From positions 1-64,000 of the forward strand of contig BLJB01000018.1 in NCBI GenBank assembly GCA_013423325.1: a DNA stretch of 64,000 nt. Reading direction: 5' to 3'. This stretch comes from Usnea hakonensis (Eukaryota; Ascomycota; Lecanoromycetes; Lecanorales; Parmeliaceae). Shown here piece by piece: positions 25,426-34,662 of the stretch (position 1 is the first letter of the stretch; every line of letters starts with the position of its first letter). Below the pieces are notes generated by a model. The model was not told the origin of the DNA. It was given only the letters and a program-made list of their open reading frames with translations, and made no database searches. Both the position numbers and the translations under genes were made by a program.

Positions 25426-26526
25426 GTGGTGCACTAATATCTAAAATCTAGTTGCGGAGCATCATATGAGTGTAATATGCATACATATAGCTATATACAG
25501 TGCAATATGAGTGTAATACGCATACATATAGCTATCTATAGTATATGATGCTTTGCTCCCTTGTATATACACTGTTGCTTTGCAAGAAGCCAACAACACA
25601 GCCTGCTGTGTGGAGCTATTATAGGTGCACAGTGATGCTTATCAACACATCTGATGTGTGGAGCTATTATAGGTGCACAGTGATGCTTATATATGTTGCT
25701 TGGGTTGCTTACCGAAGGTATGCAACATCGCAAGTATAGATATATAGTTATATGATGCTTTGCTCCCTTTGGCTAGGTGTACTGTAAATCTTCTGGCTTG
25801 CTTATGAGTTGCTATGCTTCCTCCGGATTTCGCCAGCCCCCACTATATATGGCTATACTAGAATGGATACTTGCTCCGCAACACTATATACGCGTACGCG
25901 TTACTATACTAACTAAGGCTATACTATACTGCATACAACTACTACTACTACTTGCCATGCTTCTTTTGCTCCGCGACACTCCGTGAGAGGGTACCTTCAG
26001 CAGAAGGGTCTACTACTATTAGCCGCTATCTATACTTAAGGCTACCCAGGCTTTGCAGTATCTTATAGTATCTTATAGTTGCTCCGCAACTGATAGTATT
26101 GTATATAGGGGTTGGATACTAGTTAATACATGTTGCACGGAGGAAGCATATCATATATAGTATTCATGTAGTACATAGGTATCTTATAGAGTATACCATA
26201 TCTTCGATATTATATAGTAGTCTATTCTCATGCGTTGCTTCGCGACTCCGTGTGGAGCATTAAGCAAGCAACTCAGCAAAAGCAACTACTTGCGTCGCTT
26301 ACCCCCTGCAAAGCAAGGCTATATATGCTTTATATATTTCTATGGGAGAAGGTACGCAATCAGCATCTCAAGAAGCAAGGGCTATATATATATATGATAA
26401 CCATGCTTATTCCTGCATCACTTAATATATATAGTGTGTTGCTTCGCAAGAGCAAATATAAGGGAGCAGTGCACCATCATATAGTGTAGGCCCTACGCAA
26501 CAAGGGAGCAGAGCACAGCATCCCCA

Positions 26527-26760
26527 TCATATACTGTTTGCGGAGCAAGTAGCTATAGGTATGTATATACAACACAGCATCCGCATCATATACTGTTTGC
26601 GGAGCAAGTAGCTATGGATATGTATATGTATATACATTAATAAGACATATATTTGATGTAAGAGGACTTGGCTCCGCCAACACATCATGTTATATGTATA
26701 TTCACTAATAAGACATATTTTTGGTGTAAGAGGACTTGGCTCCGCCAACACATCATGTTA
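26527..26760. repeat. local tandem duplication of about 105-115 bases
   Basis: Two consecutive copies, each with CATCATATACTGTTTGCGGA, GCAAGTAGCTAT, ATAAGACATAT and AAGAGGACTTGGCTCCGCCA, ending in CACATCATGTTAT. Each copy includes the TTGGCTCCGCCAA palindrome. Confidence 0.7.
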
Positions 26761-26763
26761 TTT

Positions 26764-26781
26764 GTCATCATCCCAACATAG
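26764..26781 (-). repeat. dispersed GATGATGA element, short inverted copy
   Basis: Minus-strand reading CTATGTTGGGATGATGAC; only the core is left. Confidence 0.55.
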
Positions 26782-27098
26782 AATATTATATTGCAATATA
26801 ATATTTTCTTTAGAGGGTCAACAAGGAACTTGTCGCGGTGCTATATACCCCTAATGCAAGTTGTTGAAGCCTTGTGCTGTGTTGTGCATACCTTATTTAG
26901 GGTGATGCTTCGCAACACGTGTCATTACCTTTGCACGCTGAGCCTACCAACCATGTTTCATTAGGCTTCATCACTAGTCGACACATCGAAGATGTGTTGA
27001 TCACATATATATGTAGTATACCTAAGGTATCTTAACAGCTGGGCAGTCTACCCATCCCCGAGGAAGATGCGTTGAAAAGCAGTGAGCGGCAGAGCAGT

Positions 27099-28544
27099 CT
27101 AGTGGAGTAATGTATAAACTGTGTAACCTCTTCCTTTGTATTGGCCTTGTTTATTAATGCTTTTACTCACAGTAGTACAGTTTATACCTATCATATCTGC
27201 TGCTCTCCTCATCGAAGAGCATTCTGTTACCTCCCCGGTCTTATCGTTTGTGACTCGCACAGCTTTAGAATTATCACGGCTGGCAGACATCTTTGCTTTT
27301 GTTTCCTCGCTGTGTGATGTACCTAATTTAGCTGATCGCATACGTTCTTTAGATATCTCGGTACGCTTCAGCCCCGGGTTACCAGCGGCTTTCAGGATGT
27401 TGTATTTAGGATTGAGTAGGTCCATGTATTCCTGCTCTGTCCGCTTAAGATCAGTGGGTTGACAATAGCTCAGAATTTCAAAGCTAAAAGCGTAGTATCC
27501 GTATTGCAGCAGGGCTTTGCAGATTAAGCTATTATCGTGTTTGGCTTGGGTTTCTAGATAGGAGTAATTGAAGTAGTTTCTTAACCTCCCTTTGATATCT
27601 ATAGATGAACCTATGTATGAACGTCCCCCACGTCTTCGGGTCCACTTGTATACCCCTGACTTGCCATGGTTATCGTTCAATATCTCTGCTTTCTGAATAT
27701 CCGCGTTTACATAGATAGGCCCTTTAGAATTGGCTATATCTATATAGCCAATTTTATTTATAGCATCAGGTTTGGTCTTAGTAGCTTGTTTACGTAGTGT
27801 TGCATACGCTCTTACTTGTTTACGTAGTATTGCATACGCTCTTATATGCGAGGGTACCCATGCTTCTTGCGCAGCAAAAGCAAAAGATGGTGATGCTCCG
27901 CAACGAAGTAAACCACTTTGAATATATGAACTTGCTCTATTAGTAACTGAAGATTGTGTTTGTTGGCTTCCTCTGCTTCGCAAGGGCCAATTCATGAGTT
28001 TATTATTTAAGAGCCTTGCCCGGAAGAAACATGCTAATAGAGCAGAAAGCATACCACTTTGTATAGATAACTTTACAGATGAAGCAGGTTGCGGAGGGCT
28101 AGGATAAGTGAAAGCTCTGGATGCTTCCTCCGTGCATATAGATGAGAGTGAAGTAGAAGCTTTAGTAGGCTCTTCACTTCCACTAGAATCTTGTCTACTG
28201 TCAATGGATAGTGCCTTCTTACCTAGTTCGAAGGCAAATCCTAAGGTCAGTGCAAGGAGGAACATCAGCATGATAGCTAACCCATAAACATCGTTAGTAT
28301 AGGCACTTACAAGGTAAGGATATACCAATAGGATCTCTAGATCAAACAATAGGAACAATAGAGCGAAGATGAAGAAGGAGATACTGAATTGTGCTCTGTT
28401 CTGACCTAGGAATGAGCTAAACCCACACTCAAATACAGCCTCTTTCTCCATGTAGGGACTGTGAGGGGCAAATATGAGGTTAACAGCTAGTAAGATAAGG
28501 GCTAAGAGAGGTATAAACGCAAAAAAGAAGATTGTACTTGTCAT
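27099..28544 (-). CDS. nad3: NADH dehydrogenase subunit 3 fused in frame to a GIY-YIG homing endonuclease
   Basis: A single 481-residue open frame. Residues 1-120 are a complete nad3 (complex I membrane subunit): three hydrophobic segments, YMEKEAVFECGFSSF, ISFFIFALLFLLFDLE and FELGKKALSIDSRQ near its normal C-terminus. There is no stop. Residues about 125-290 form a low-complexity linker that partly translates genomic repeat words (CTEEASRAF; a direct repeat RAYAILRKQV/RAYATLRKQ at 235-253). Residues 296-480 are a GIY-YIG nuclease: GVYKW at 297-301, SYIGSS at 309-314, a likely catalytic Arg in IKGRLRNYF (about 320-322), Glu in RTEQEYMDLLNPKYN (about 370-372), then NUMOD3-like SEETKAKMS and a NUMOD1-like helix-turn-helix (about 429-476). 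The ATG abuts the nad2 stop with no spacer. Whether the fusion is processed to free nad3 is unknown. Confidence 0.88.
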   Translation of the reverse strand: MTSTIFFFAFIPLLALILLAVNLIFAPHSPYMEKEAVFECGFSSFLGQNRAQFSISFFIFALLFLLFDLEILLVYPYLVSAYTNDVYGLAIMLMFLLALTLGFAFELGKKALSIDSRQDSSGSEEPTKASTSLSSICTEEASRAFTYPSPPQPASSVKLSIQSGMLSALLACFFRARLLNNKLMNWPLRSRGSQQTQSSVTNRASSYIQSGLLRCGASPSFAFAAQEAWVPSHIRAYAILRKQVRAYATLRKQATKTKPDAINKIGYIDIANSKGPIYVNADIQKAEILNDNHGKSGVYKWTRRRGGRSYIGSSIDIKGRLRNYFNYSYLETQAKHDNSLICKALLQYGYYAFSFEILSYCQPTDLKRTEQEYMDLLNPKYNILKAAGNPGLKRTEISKERMRSAKLGTSHSEETKAKMSASRDNSKAVRVTNDKTGEVTECSSMRRAADMIGINCTTVSKSINKQGQYKGRGYTVYTLLH

Positions 28545-30329
28545 TTAAGGGTTAAATAAAGTCAGTGCTAGTATACTAGTCATGCTTAGAGATTCCTGGG
28601 GTGTTGCTAGGAAGGTTAGCAATACTAAAGTTAGTATAGAGACAGTAACAGTTAAAGAGAAGGAAGCTATAATCTCTTGCTCCGCAACCACTGCTATTTC
28701 ATTACCCCCATATTTCCATATGTGGGCTATTTCAGCTGTCTGTGCTCTGCTTTCGTTATCCAGGATATTTGAGGGGTGTGAAGCAACTGCTGTATCTTGA
28801 AGGTTTAGATCTCTTTCATAGCTATTACTATCAAAGGCCACCTGTTTGATGACGCCCAAATAATAGACGGCACTTACCACGCTGGTAAGTATTGCTATCA
28901 AGGCTAGTGCTACGTAACCACTATCTAATGCTGCGGATAATACCATCTGTTTGGCGAAGAATCCTGCCAGAGGAGGTATACCTACAAAAGAGAACAGAGT
29001 GATACCGAGGCTCAAGGCTAATACAGGGTTAAGGCTAAAGTAACCTTTTATCTGATCAATTAGCTGTATAGGTGAGTTGTTCCTATCACGTAGAGCAGAA
29101 TAACCATCCTCGATGTTAAGCTGACCCTTAGCGCTATCCACGAAAGGATATAAGGAGAACCCTATAGTAACTAGTATGATAAAGGCGTTAAGATTTGATA
29201 TGGAGTAAACCATTAGGTAGAATAGGAAGGCTTGAATGGATTCTAGGCTGTTAATACATAAGGCTAGTAGTATAAAGCCTAGGTGTGAGATAGTACTATA
29301 TGCAAGTAGTCTCTTTATTCTGAACTGCGTAAGCCCTAAAACGCTACCTATTATAAGAGAAGAGAAGGAGCTAAACAGCAATCCACTCGTTCAACTGAAG
29401 CTAAAGGCAGAAAAGAAGCTACTAGTATAATGAGCGATATCTAGCAAGGCTACTAGTATAGAAATCTTAGCTACAATAGCCACAAAGGTAGTTACAATAG
29501 TGGGGATAGCATCATACACATCAGGGCTTCAGAAATGGAATGGGGCAGCAGATATCTTGAATAGGAATCCTACGGACATAATCAGGAGAGATACGTTAAG
29601 ATATAGAGGGTTATATGCTACGCAACCCATAGATATACCGTCAGTTGCAGATTCCACTCCTTTGTCAGTTGCTATGCTAGATAAACCTGTTAGCACATAG
29701 TAACCATCTAGGCTAGTTGTACCCGAGTTGGCATACAATAGACTTGTACCTAGTAGTATGAAACATGAAGATAAACCACCCAAGAGGAAGTAGGTAAGAC
29801 CAGCAGATGTTGCTAGTTCAGAGTTTCTATAAAGTGTGGAGAGCAAATATAAACCATAACTTTGTAGCTCTATGGACAGGAAGATGGACACTATGTCACT
29901 GGCGGACACTAAGAAGGTACCACCTATGACGATGAAGGTTAGTATTAGGGGATATTCTATTATCCTAAACTGGCCCCCCATTTTACCTATGAGGTTAGTA
30001 TCGTACGTGAAGGTTTTAGTAAGCATAGCCGTAAAAGGCAGACCTGAGATCTCTCAGACTTTCCTAGGATAAAACGCAGTCAGTTGTAGGATGATAGCAC
30101 TAATCAAAAAGATGAACAAATGGAAGGTATGTGTAATTGGTGTTGCATGGAATAGACCTCCATATAAACCTACCCCTCTATCTAAGAAGGTAACAGATAA
30201 GCTTTTTGCAACAAGCAGGCTGGTACATAGGAAGATTATTATGGTAGCCCTGGAATAAAGGATAGATTTGTCTCGTCTTAAGGTGACGGCATTAGATAGT
30301 AATAAAACCAACATAGAGTAAATGGCCAT
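28545..30329 (-). CDS. nad2: NADH dehydrogenase subunit 2
   Basis: Membrane subunit of complex I, 594 residues, no intron. ATG at 30329. The frame crosses at least three in-frame UGA codons at Trp positions (for example [14 protein letters not shown] near 29530, an expected nad2 signature, and KVWEISGLPF near 30055). Conserved blocks include [21 protein letters not shown] sequence, [55 protein letters not shown] and a hydrophobic C-terminus. The TAA stop is followed directly by the nad3 ATG, the conserved nad2-nad3 pair of filamentous ascomycetes. Confidence 0.95.
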
Positions 30330-30389
30330 TGTTTTGGCGGAATCAAACCGCGAGGTAATGCTGCTTTATGCTAGAATAACTTGATGTAG

Positions 30390-30445
30390 CCCTTCGCTTC
30401 GCTTGGCTTCGCTTCGCTTCGCTTGGCTTCGCTTCGCTTCATGTC
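30390..30445. repeat. TTCGC/TTGGC short tandem repeat
   Basis: Repeats of CTTCG and CTTGG units (GCTTCGCTTGGCTTCGCTTC), directly upstream of nad2 and next to a TTGCTTTGCGAC word. Confidence 0.8.
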
Positions 30446-30525
30446 GCCTTTTGCTTTGCGACACTCCGTGTGGAGGGATGAGCATCCACAACACACAAGA
30501 AGCATCATCTGATTAAGGAGTGCTG

Positions 30526-30596
30526 AGCCGGGAGGACGACTTGAACGTCCATATTGGATGTATGAGGTCCATGGTCTACCTTTGAACTATCCTGGC
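30526..30596 (-). tRNA. trnM: tRNA-Met(CAU)
   Basis: Cloverleaf with anticodon loop CTCATAC, T-arm GGACG-TTCAAGT-CGTCC and acceptor GCCAGGA/TCCCGGC with one A-C mismatch. Last tRNA before nad2, where related fungi have tRNA-Met. One of three CAU tRNAs in the window; initiator, elongator or modified Ile identity cannot be told. Confidence 0.85.
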
Positions 30597-30812
30597 TTAG
30601 ATATATAGCCAGTTGGCTACCCAGCCACCTATGATGTGTTGGCTAACACACTTGCTTTACGCAGCAAGTGAAAGTCAGCATCATGGGCAGCAGAGCTAAC
30701 ACAGTGGCTGCATATAAGGTGCTTAGGGGCTAAATACAACCACATTAAAGCTAGCGGAGCTAACCTGGGAGTTGCTCCGCAACTAAGGGGATATTATGCT
30801 ATGCTACCTTTA

Positions 30813-30886
30813 GGGTGGATACCCTGACTTGAACAGGGAACTCACTGTTCCACATACAGTTGCTCTACCCTTGAACTACATCCACC
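30813..30886 (-). tRNA. trnH: tRNA-His(GUG)
   Basis: Acceptor GGTGGAT/ATCCACC, anticodon stem ACTGT/ACAGT with loop ATGTGGA, T-arm CCCTG-TTCAAGT-CAGGG, discriminator C as expected for His. Confidence 0.93.
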
Positions 30887-30889
30887 TTG

Positions 30890-32244
30890 TTTTATTATAT
30901 GATCCTCTGCTTCATTAGGCTACATGGGATGCGCAGCATCACCCCAGTTGTAGCTGCCCTGATGCAATACTAGGCTTAAGCATGTAGCCTACCCCCTTTG
31001 CTGCTTGATACGTAGTTGCATGGGTTGCGGGAGGGAACCAGAGCAACCCCAAGCAACATGAGGGTACCCAAGAAGCAGACCATGCATCTTCGATGGATAT
31101 TCTGCTCCGCTAACCATACATCTTGGATGGATAGTCTGCTTTGCTACTCTACCCTTCGCAAATCAAAGATGTGTAGTGTGACTGGCTACCCTCACAAAAA
31201 ATATGTGTAGTGTGTAGGGATGCTCTGCTTCGCAAGGGCCACACATATATATATATGGGCAGTCCAACCCTTCGCAAATCGAAGATGTGTAGTCAGCATA
31301 GCAGTCTCCCAGTCGACCCAATGTTGCCTTTATCAAATTTATAATGCTGATGCCCACTCAGCCCTACGCAACTCGTGTTTAGTGTCATATAGCTATATCT
31401 AATGTAGATAGCCACTCATTGCTGTTGCTCCGCAACAACCTATAGTTATTTAGTTAGTATTATATGTAGCCCCTAGCCTCTTGCGAAGCATAGGGGGCGA
31501 ATCATCATGTAGTAAGCTATATCTCTTTAGCTGTTAGCTAATTGGCGTAGCATCCCTATATCTATTAGCTTATTGGCGTAGTAAGCTATATCTCTTTAGC
31601 TATTACTAATGCCCCCCCGAGGCAGGGATAGTAAGCTATATCTCTTTAGTTAGTATACTATGTAGCCCCTAGCCCCTTGCGAAGCATAGGGAGGGTAATA
31701 AGCTATATATCTTTAGCTAGTATACTGTATCCCCGAGCCTCAAGGCTGATATATCTAGCTGTTGCTCCGCAACCCCAACGGTTAGGCGAGGGGTAGCCCC
31801 TAGCCCCGCAGGGATATGTAGTATACTATAGCTCTTTAGCTATTAGCTTAGTATCCTATAGATCTTGGGGCAGGGGGGTGGTGCACTGCGTCTTGCAAGA
31901 GAGTAGAAAGATAAAGGAAGTATTTGCCTGTGCCTGTGCCTGTGCCTGTGCCTTTTATATCTTCAGCCCCGGCTATTATAGGGTTGTTTATCAGTTCCCC
32001 ACTCCCTTACGCCTACTTCTGTTGCTGCGCAACACCTGTACCTTTTCGCGAAGGGTTTTTGGATAGAGCTATCCTCCTTCTCTCTTTAGCCTCTTCTTGC
32101 TCCGCAAAGAAGGCGAGGTGAGGTATTTACATTCGGGTTGCGAAGCAACATGGATCATGGAATATTCAGGATTGCACCTTATATGCTGGGAGCCATGAAG
32201 AAGTAGGGATGACCATTGCTGCGCATTGCTTCGCAAGCTTCTCA
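30890..32244. repeat. repeat spacer between tRNA-Gln and tRNA-His
   Basis: No gene is recognised. 31410-31860 holds about five imperfect copies of a unit with GTAAGCTATATCTCTTTAGC and TAGCCCCTAGCC, joined by hairpin words. At 31925-31955 TGCCTG is repeated in tandem. A CACATCTTCGATTTGCG word recurs at 31080-31290. Confidence 0.75.
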
Positions 32245-32317
32245 CTACGTTGGGGGGGCTCGAACACCCAATTCTAAATACCAAAAATTTATGACTTGCC
32301 TATTAGTCTACAACGTA
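32245..32317 (-). tRNA. trnQ: tRNA-Gln(UUG)
   Basis: Acceptor TACGTTG/CAACGTA, D stem GACT/AGTC, anticodon stem TAAAT/ATTTA with loop TTTTGGT, T-loop TTCGAGC. Confidence 0.92.
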
Positions 32318-32319
32318 TG

Positions 32320-32768
32320 TATTACCCGCTAGTGTTGTAGGAGGATACTAGCTGATAACAAGATAGCTCTAGGTTACTAGCTGATAAGTAGGACCACTCG
32401 CGCCTCCTTGCGGAGCATAAGCAAGGTGAGGATTACTAAGAGATGATGACCAGCCCTGGTAACCCTTGCGTTGCGTAGGGCTCAGCCTCCCTCATTTACC
32501 CTCCTGGTAAACTCTAAAGAAAATATTCTATTACATAGAATATTCTATGGTATGCTACGATGTGCTATGCGAAGGGTGTGCTAGGATGCGTAATCTAAAC
32601 TTTATACCTAAGGCAGGCCCGGCTATTTCAGCTACCTTAGCTAGTTATCTTTTTTTAGCTATATATGACTGTAACCGATACGGGTGGTAAGCTATGATGT
32701 GTCATGGTGTGCTGTGCTATGCTAAATATGAGCTTTGCATACCTACGGTAAGCAACACCTAATCATCC
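32320..32768. other. spacer between tRNA-Leu(UAG) and tRNA-Gln, no gene seen
   Basis: Low-complexity, AT-rich sequence with short inverted repeats (GAATATTCTATGGTATGC near 32540) and a few hairpin words. No ORF or RNA is recognised. Confidence 0.6.
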
Positions 32769-32851
32769 TAAGACAGGTCCGGATTGAACAGACAAGAGCT
32801 AGAGCTCAAACGATCCTAAATCGTACGCGTTTTCCATTTCGCCACTGCCTT
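32769..32851 (-). tRNA. trnL: tRNA-Leu(UAG)
   Basis: Class II tRNA with a long variable arm (GAGCTCTAGCTC), anticodon loop TTTAGGA, acceptor AAGGCAG/CTGTCTT, discriminator A. Confidence 0.9.
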
Positions 32852-32903
32852 TAATACTTGCAGAGAAGCATCACCTGTAAAGGCACAGGCACGGAGGCTA
32901 TCT

Positions 32904-32976
32904 TGCCCAAGATAAGACTCGAACTTATAACATAAACAACTTCACTGTTCCGCTCTACCAATTGAGCTTCTTAGGC
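32904..32976 (-). tRNA. trnF: tRNA-Phe(GAA)
   Basis: Acceptor GCCTAAG/CTTGGGC, D-arm GCTCAATTGGTAGAGC, loop GTGAAGT, T-arm ATAAG-TTCGAGT-CTTAT. The short segment TTAGGCTTGTGGTGCTT at its 5' end is duplicated at 33049-33065. Confidence 0.94.
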
Positions 32977-33072
32977 TTGTGGTGCTTCACTTGCTTGGGA
33001 ACCATCGCATCCCTTGCGTAGCATACGGCTATACGGCTTTAGCTTATTAGGCTTGTGGTGCTTCTCTGCATT

Positions 33073-33145
33073 TGGAGGCGGTGGGGATCGAACCCGCGAC
33101 ATCTATGTGCAAGATAAACGTTTTACCTTATTAAACTACGCCCCC
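33073..33145 (-). tRNA. trnA: tRNA-Ala(UGC)
   Basis: Acceptor GGGGGCG/CGCCTCC, anticodon loop CTTGCAC, T-loop TTCGATC, discriminator A. Confidence 0.94.
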
Positions 33146-33249
33146 TGGTAGGGTATGGTTTTGGTTGCTTGCGAAGCATGGCATCGGGATAGAATGGTAG
33201 GGTATGGTTTGGGTTGCTATGCAGGTAGCGGAGCAACAGAATAGCCCAT

Positions 33250-33331
33250 TATCCGGAGGACGACTTGAACGTCCACGGTATTAAACCAGGCAAACTTAAC
33301 TTGCCTATGTCTGCCATTCCATCATCCGGAT
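33250..33331 (-). tRNA. trnL: tRNA-Leu(UAA)
   Basis: Class II tRNA: acceptor ATCCGGA/TCCGGAT, anticodon stem GGCAA/TTGCC with loop GTTAAGT, variable arm TGGTTTAATACCG, T-arm GGACG-TTCAAGT-CGTCC. Confidence 0.93.
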
Positions 33332-33334
33332 TTT

Positions 33335-33870
33335 AAGGTGGGCTAACATTACGATTTGCCCCCCGAGGGAGGAAGCATCCATATGTAAGGGTCAAAAGAT
33401 ATAGAAGCTATATATATTCTGCTACACATGTACATGTACATAGTACACGTGTGGTATCCCTTGCTCTGCTTCTTGGCCCCCCCGAGGATGCTGATTGCAT
33501 GGTTGCTTGCTTCGCGGAGCATCCCCAAGCAACGCAAGGGAGAAGGCCATGAGAAGATATGCATCACCCTTGCTTCGCAAGCAACATCTTCGATGTATGG
33601 GCTATGAATGGTAGCATTATGGTGCGATGCTCCAAACTTCGTTTCATGGCCTATGGCCAAGTAGCAAAAGCATGGGGGGGGGGGACAAAAGGCTTTTGCT
33701 AGAATTATATTGCGATGGTTCCCAAGCAAGTAATATATAATTTAATTCATAGAGCCAGATCCTTCGCAAGACTTCATCTGGAGCTATATCTAGAGCTATA
33801 TCTTCTTCTGAATTGGAGCCCTAGGCGACCCCTATATAAATTCAGAAGAAGCGGGTAACTATACACCCAT
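33335..33870. repeat. repeat spacer between the tRNA 3'-half array and tRNA-Leu(UAA)
   Basis: No gene is seen. Hairpin words, a G/C homopolymer near 33675, and an inverted pair TTCTTCTGAATT/AATTCAGAAGAA (33800-33852). Confidence 0.6.
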
Positions 33871-34526
33871 AAAGGAGTTTAAGGCCATAATGATTCCTTG
33901 AACAGCTATAGTCTGCTCTGCTGACCATACATCTACGAAGGATAGTCTCAACTATGCTATCTCTTCTGATTTTAGTATCGCCTTGCTTCGGTAGGGATCC
34001 TATTTAGAAGCAGATAACTATACGCCAACAAAGGAGTTTAAGGTCATAATTATTTTACATTAATCTGCTCATTTATGCTATCTATTTGAGTATAGGGATA
34101 GCCTTGCTTCGGTAGGGATCCATTCTATAAGCAGATAACTATACGCAGATAACTATACGCCCACAAAGGTGTTTAAGGCCATAATGATTTGAACATTAAT
34201 TTGCTCATTCATGTTGCGATGGTGACGGAGGGAACCAGAACGACCCCAAGCAAGAAATGTACCCAAAGGAGTTTAAGGCCATAAGGATTCGGACCTTAAT
34301 AAATTTCAACCTGACTAACTAGCCCCAACAAAGGAGTTTGAGGCCATAAGGATTCGAACCTTAATTTGCTCTTCCATGACTGACACAGGCCAAAAAAGGA
34401 GTTTAAGGCCATAAGGATTCGAACCCTAATATTATTTACTATGACTAATTAATCGGGTTTTAAGGCCATAAGGATTCGGACCTTAATAAATTTCAACATG
34501 GATGGCTCCGCCAAAACAAAGGAGTT
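33870..34526 (-). repeat. array of duplicated tRNA-Met 3' halves
   Basis: At least seven imperfect copies of the 3' half of the tRNA-Met at 34527-34599: T-arm AAGG-TTCGAAT-CCTT, 3' acceptor strand ATGGCCT and trailing AAACTCCTTTG. Copies start near 33875, 34030, 34150, 34262, 34327, 34396 and 34455. Several keep an intact T-arm, but none has a matching 5' half. The shorter unit AAGCAGATAACTATACGC is also repeated (33995-34170). Confidence 0.8.
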
Positions 34527-34599
34527 TGAGGCCATAAGGATTCGGACCTTAATTTTCTCATTTATGAAAAGAGAGCATTGCCAGTTATGCTATGGCCCC
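34527..34599 (-). tRNA. trnM: tRNA-Met(CAU)
   Basis: Acceptor GGGGCCA/TGGCCTC, D stem GCAT/ATGC, anticodon stem CTCTT/ATGAG (one mismatch) with loop TTCATAA, T-arm TAAGG-TCCGAAT-CCTTA, discriminator A. It is the only complete member of the duplicated family lying downstream of it in transcription. Confidence 0.88.
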
Positions 34600-34662
34600 C
34601 TTTTTGTTGCTTGCTTACCTTCTCCCGTAGGGGCGGTCCGGCAGCAGAGCTACTGAGGGAGA

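Larger units (their letters stand above)
12606..27060. repeat. long gene-free repeat spacer upstream of the RNA polymerase fragment
   Basis: No intact gene is recognised across about 14 kb. Contents: palindromic words at high density; simple repeats (CTA)n at 20290-20325 and (TTGC)n at 22097-22140; copies of the GATGATGA element; segmental duplications (17020-17160 with 25166-25290; 17905-17971 with 8237-8305); tandem AT/GC units at 22360-22700 and 25470-25690. Stretches at 18840-19140, 19430-19560, 23720-23860 and 24000-24700 are less repetitive and may hold remnants of lost plasmid or intron ORFs, but I cannot assign them. Confidence 0.65.
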
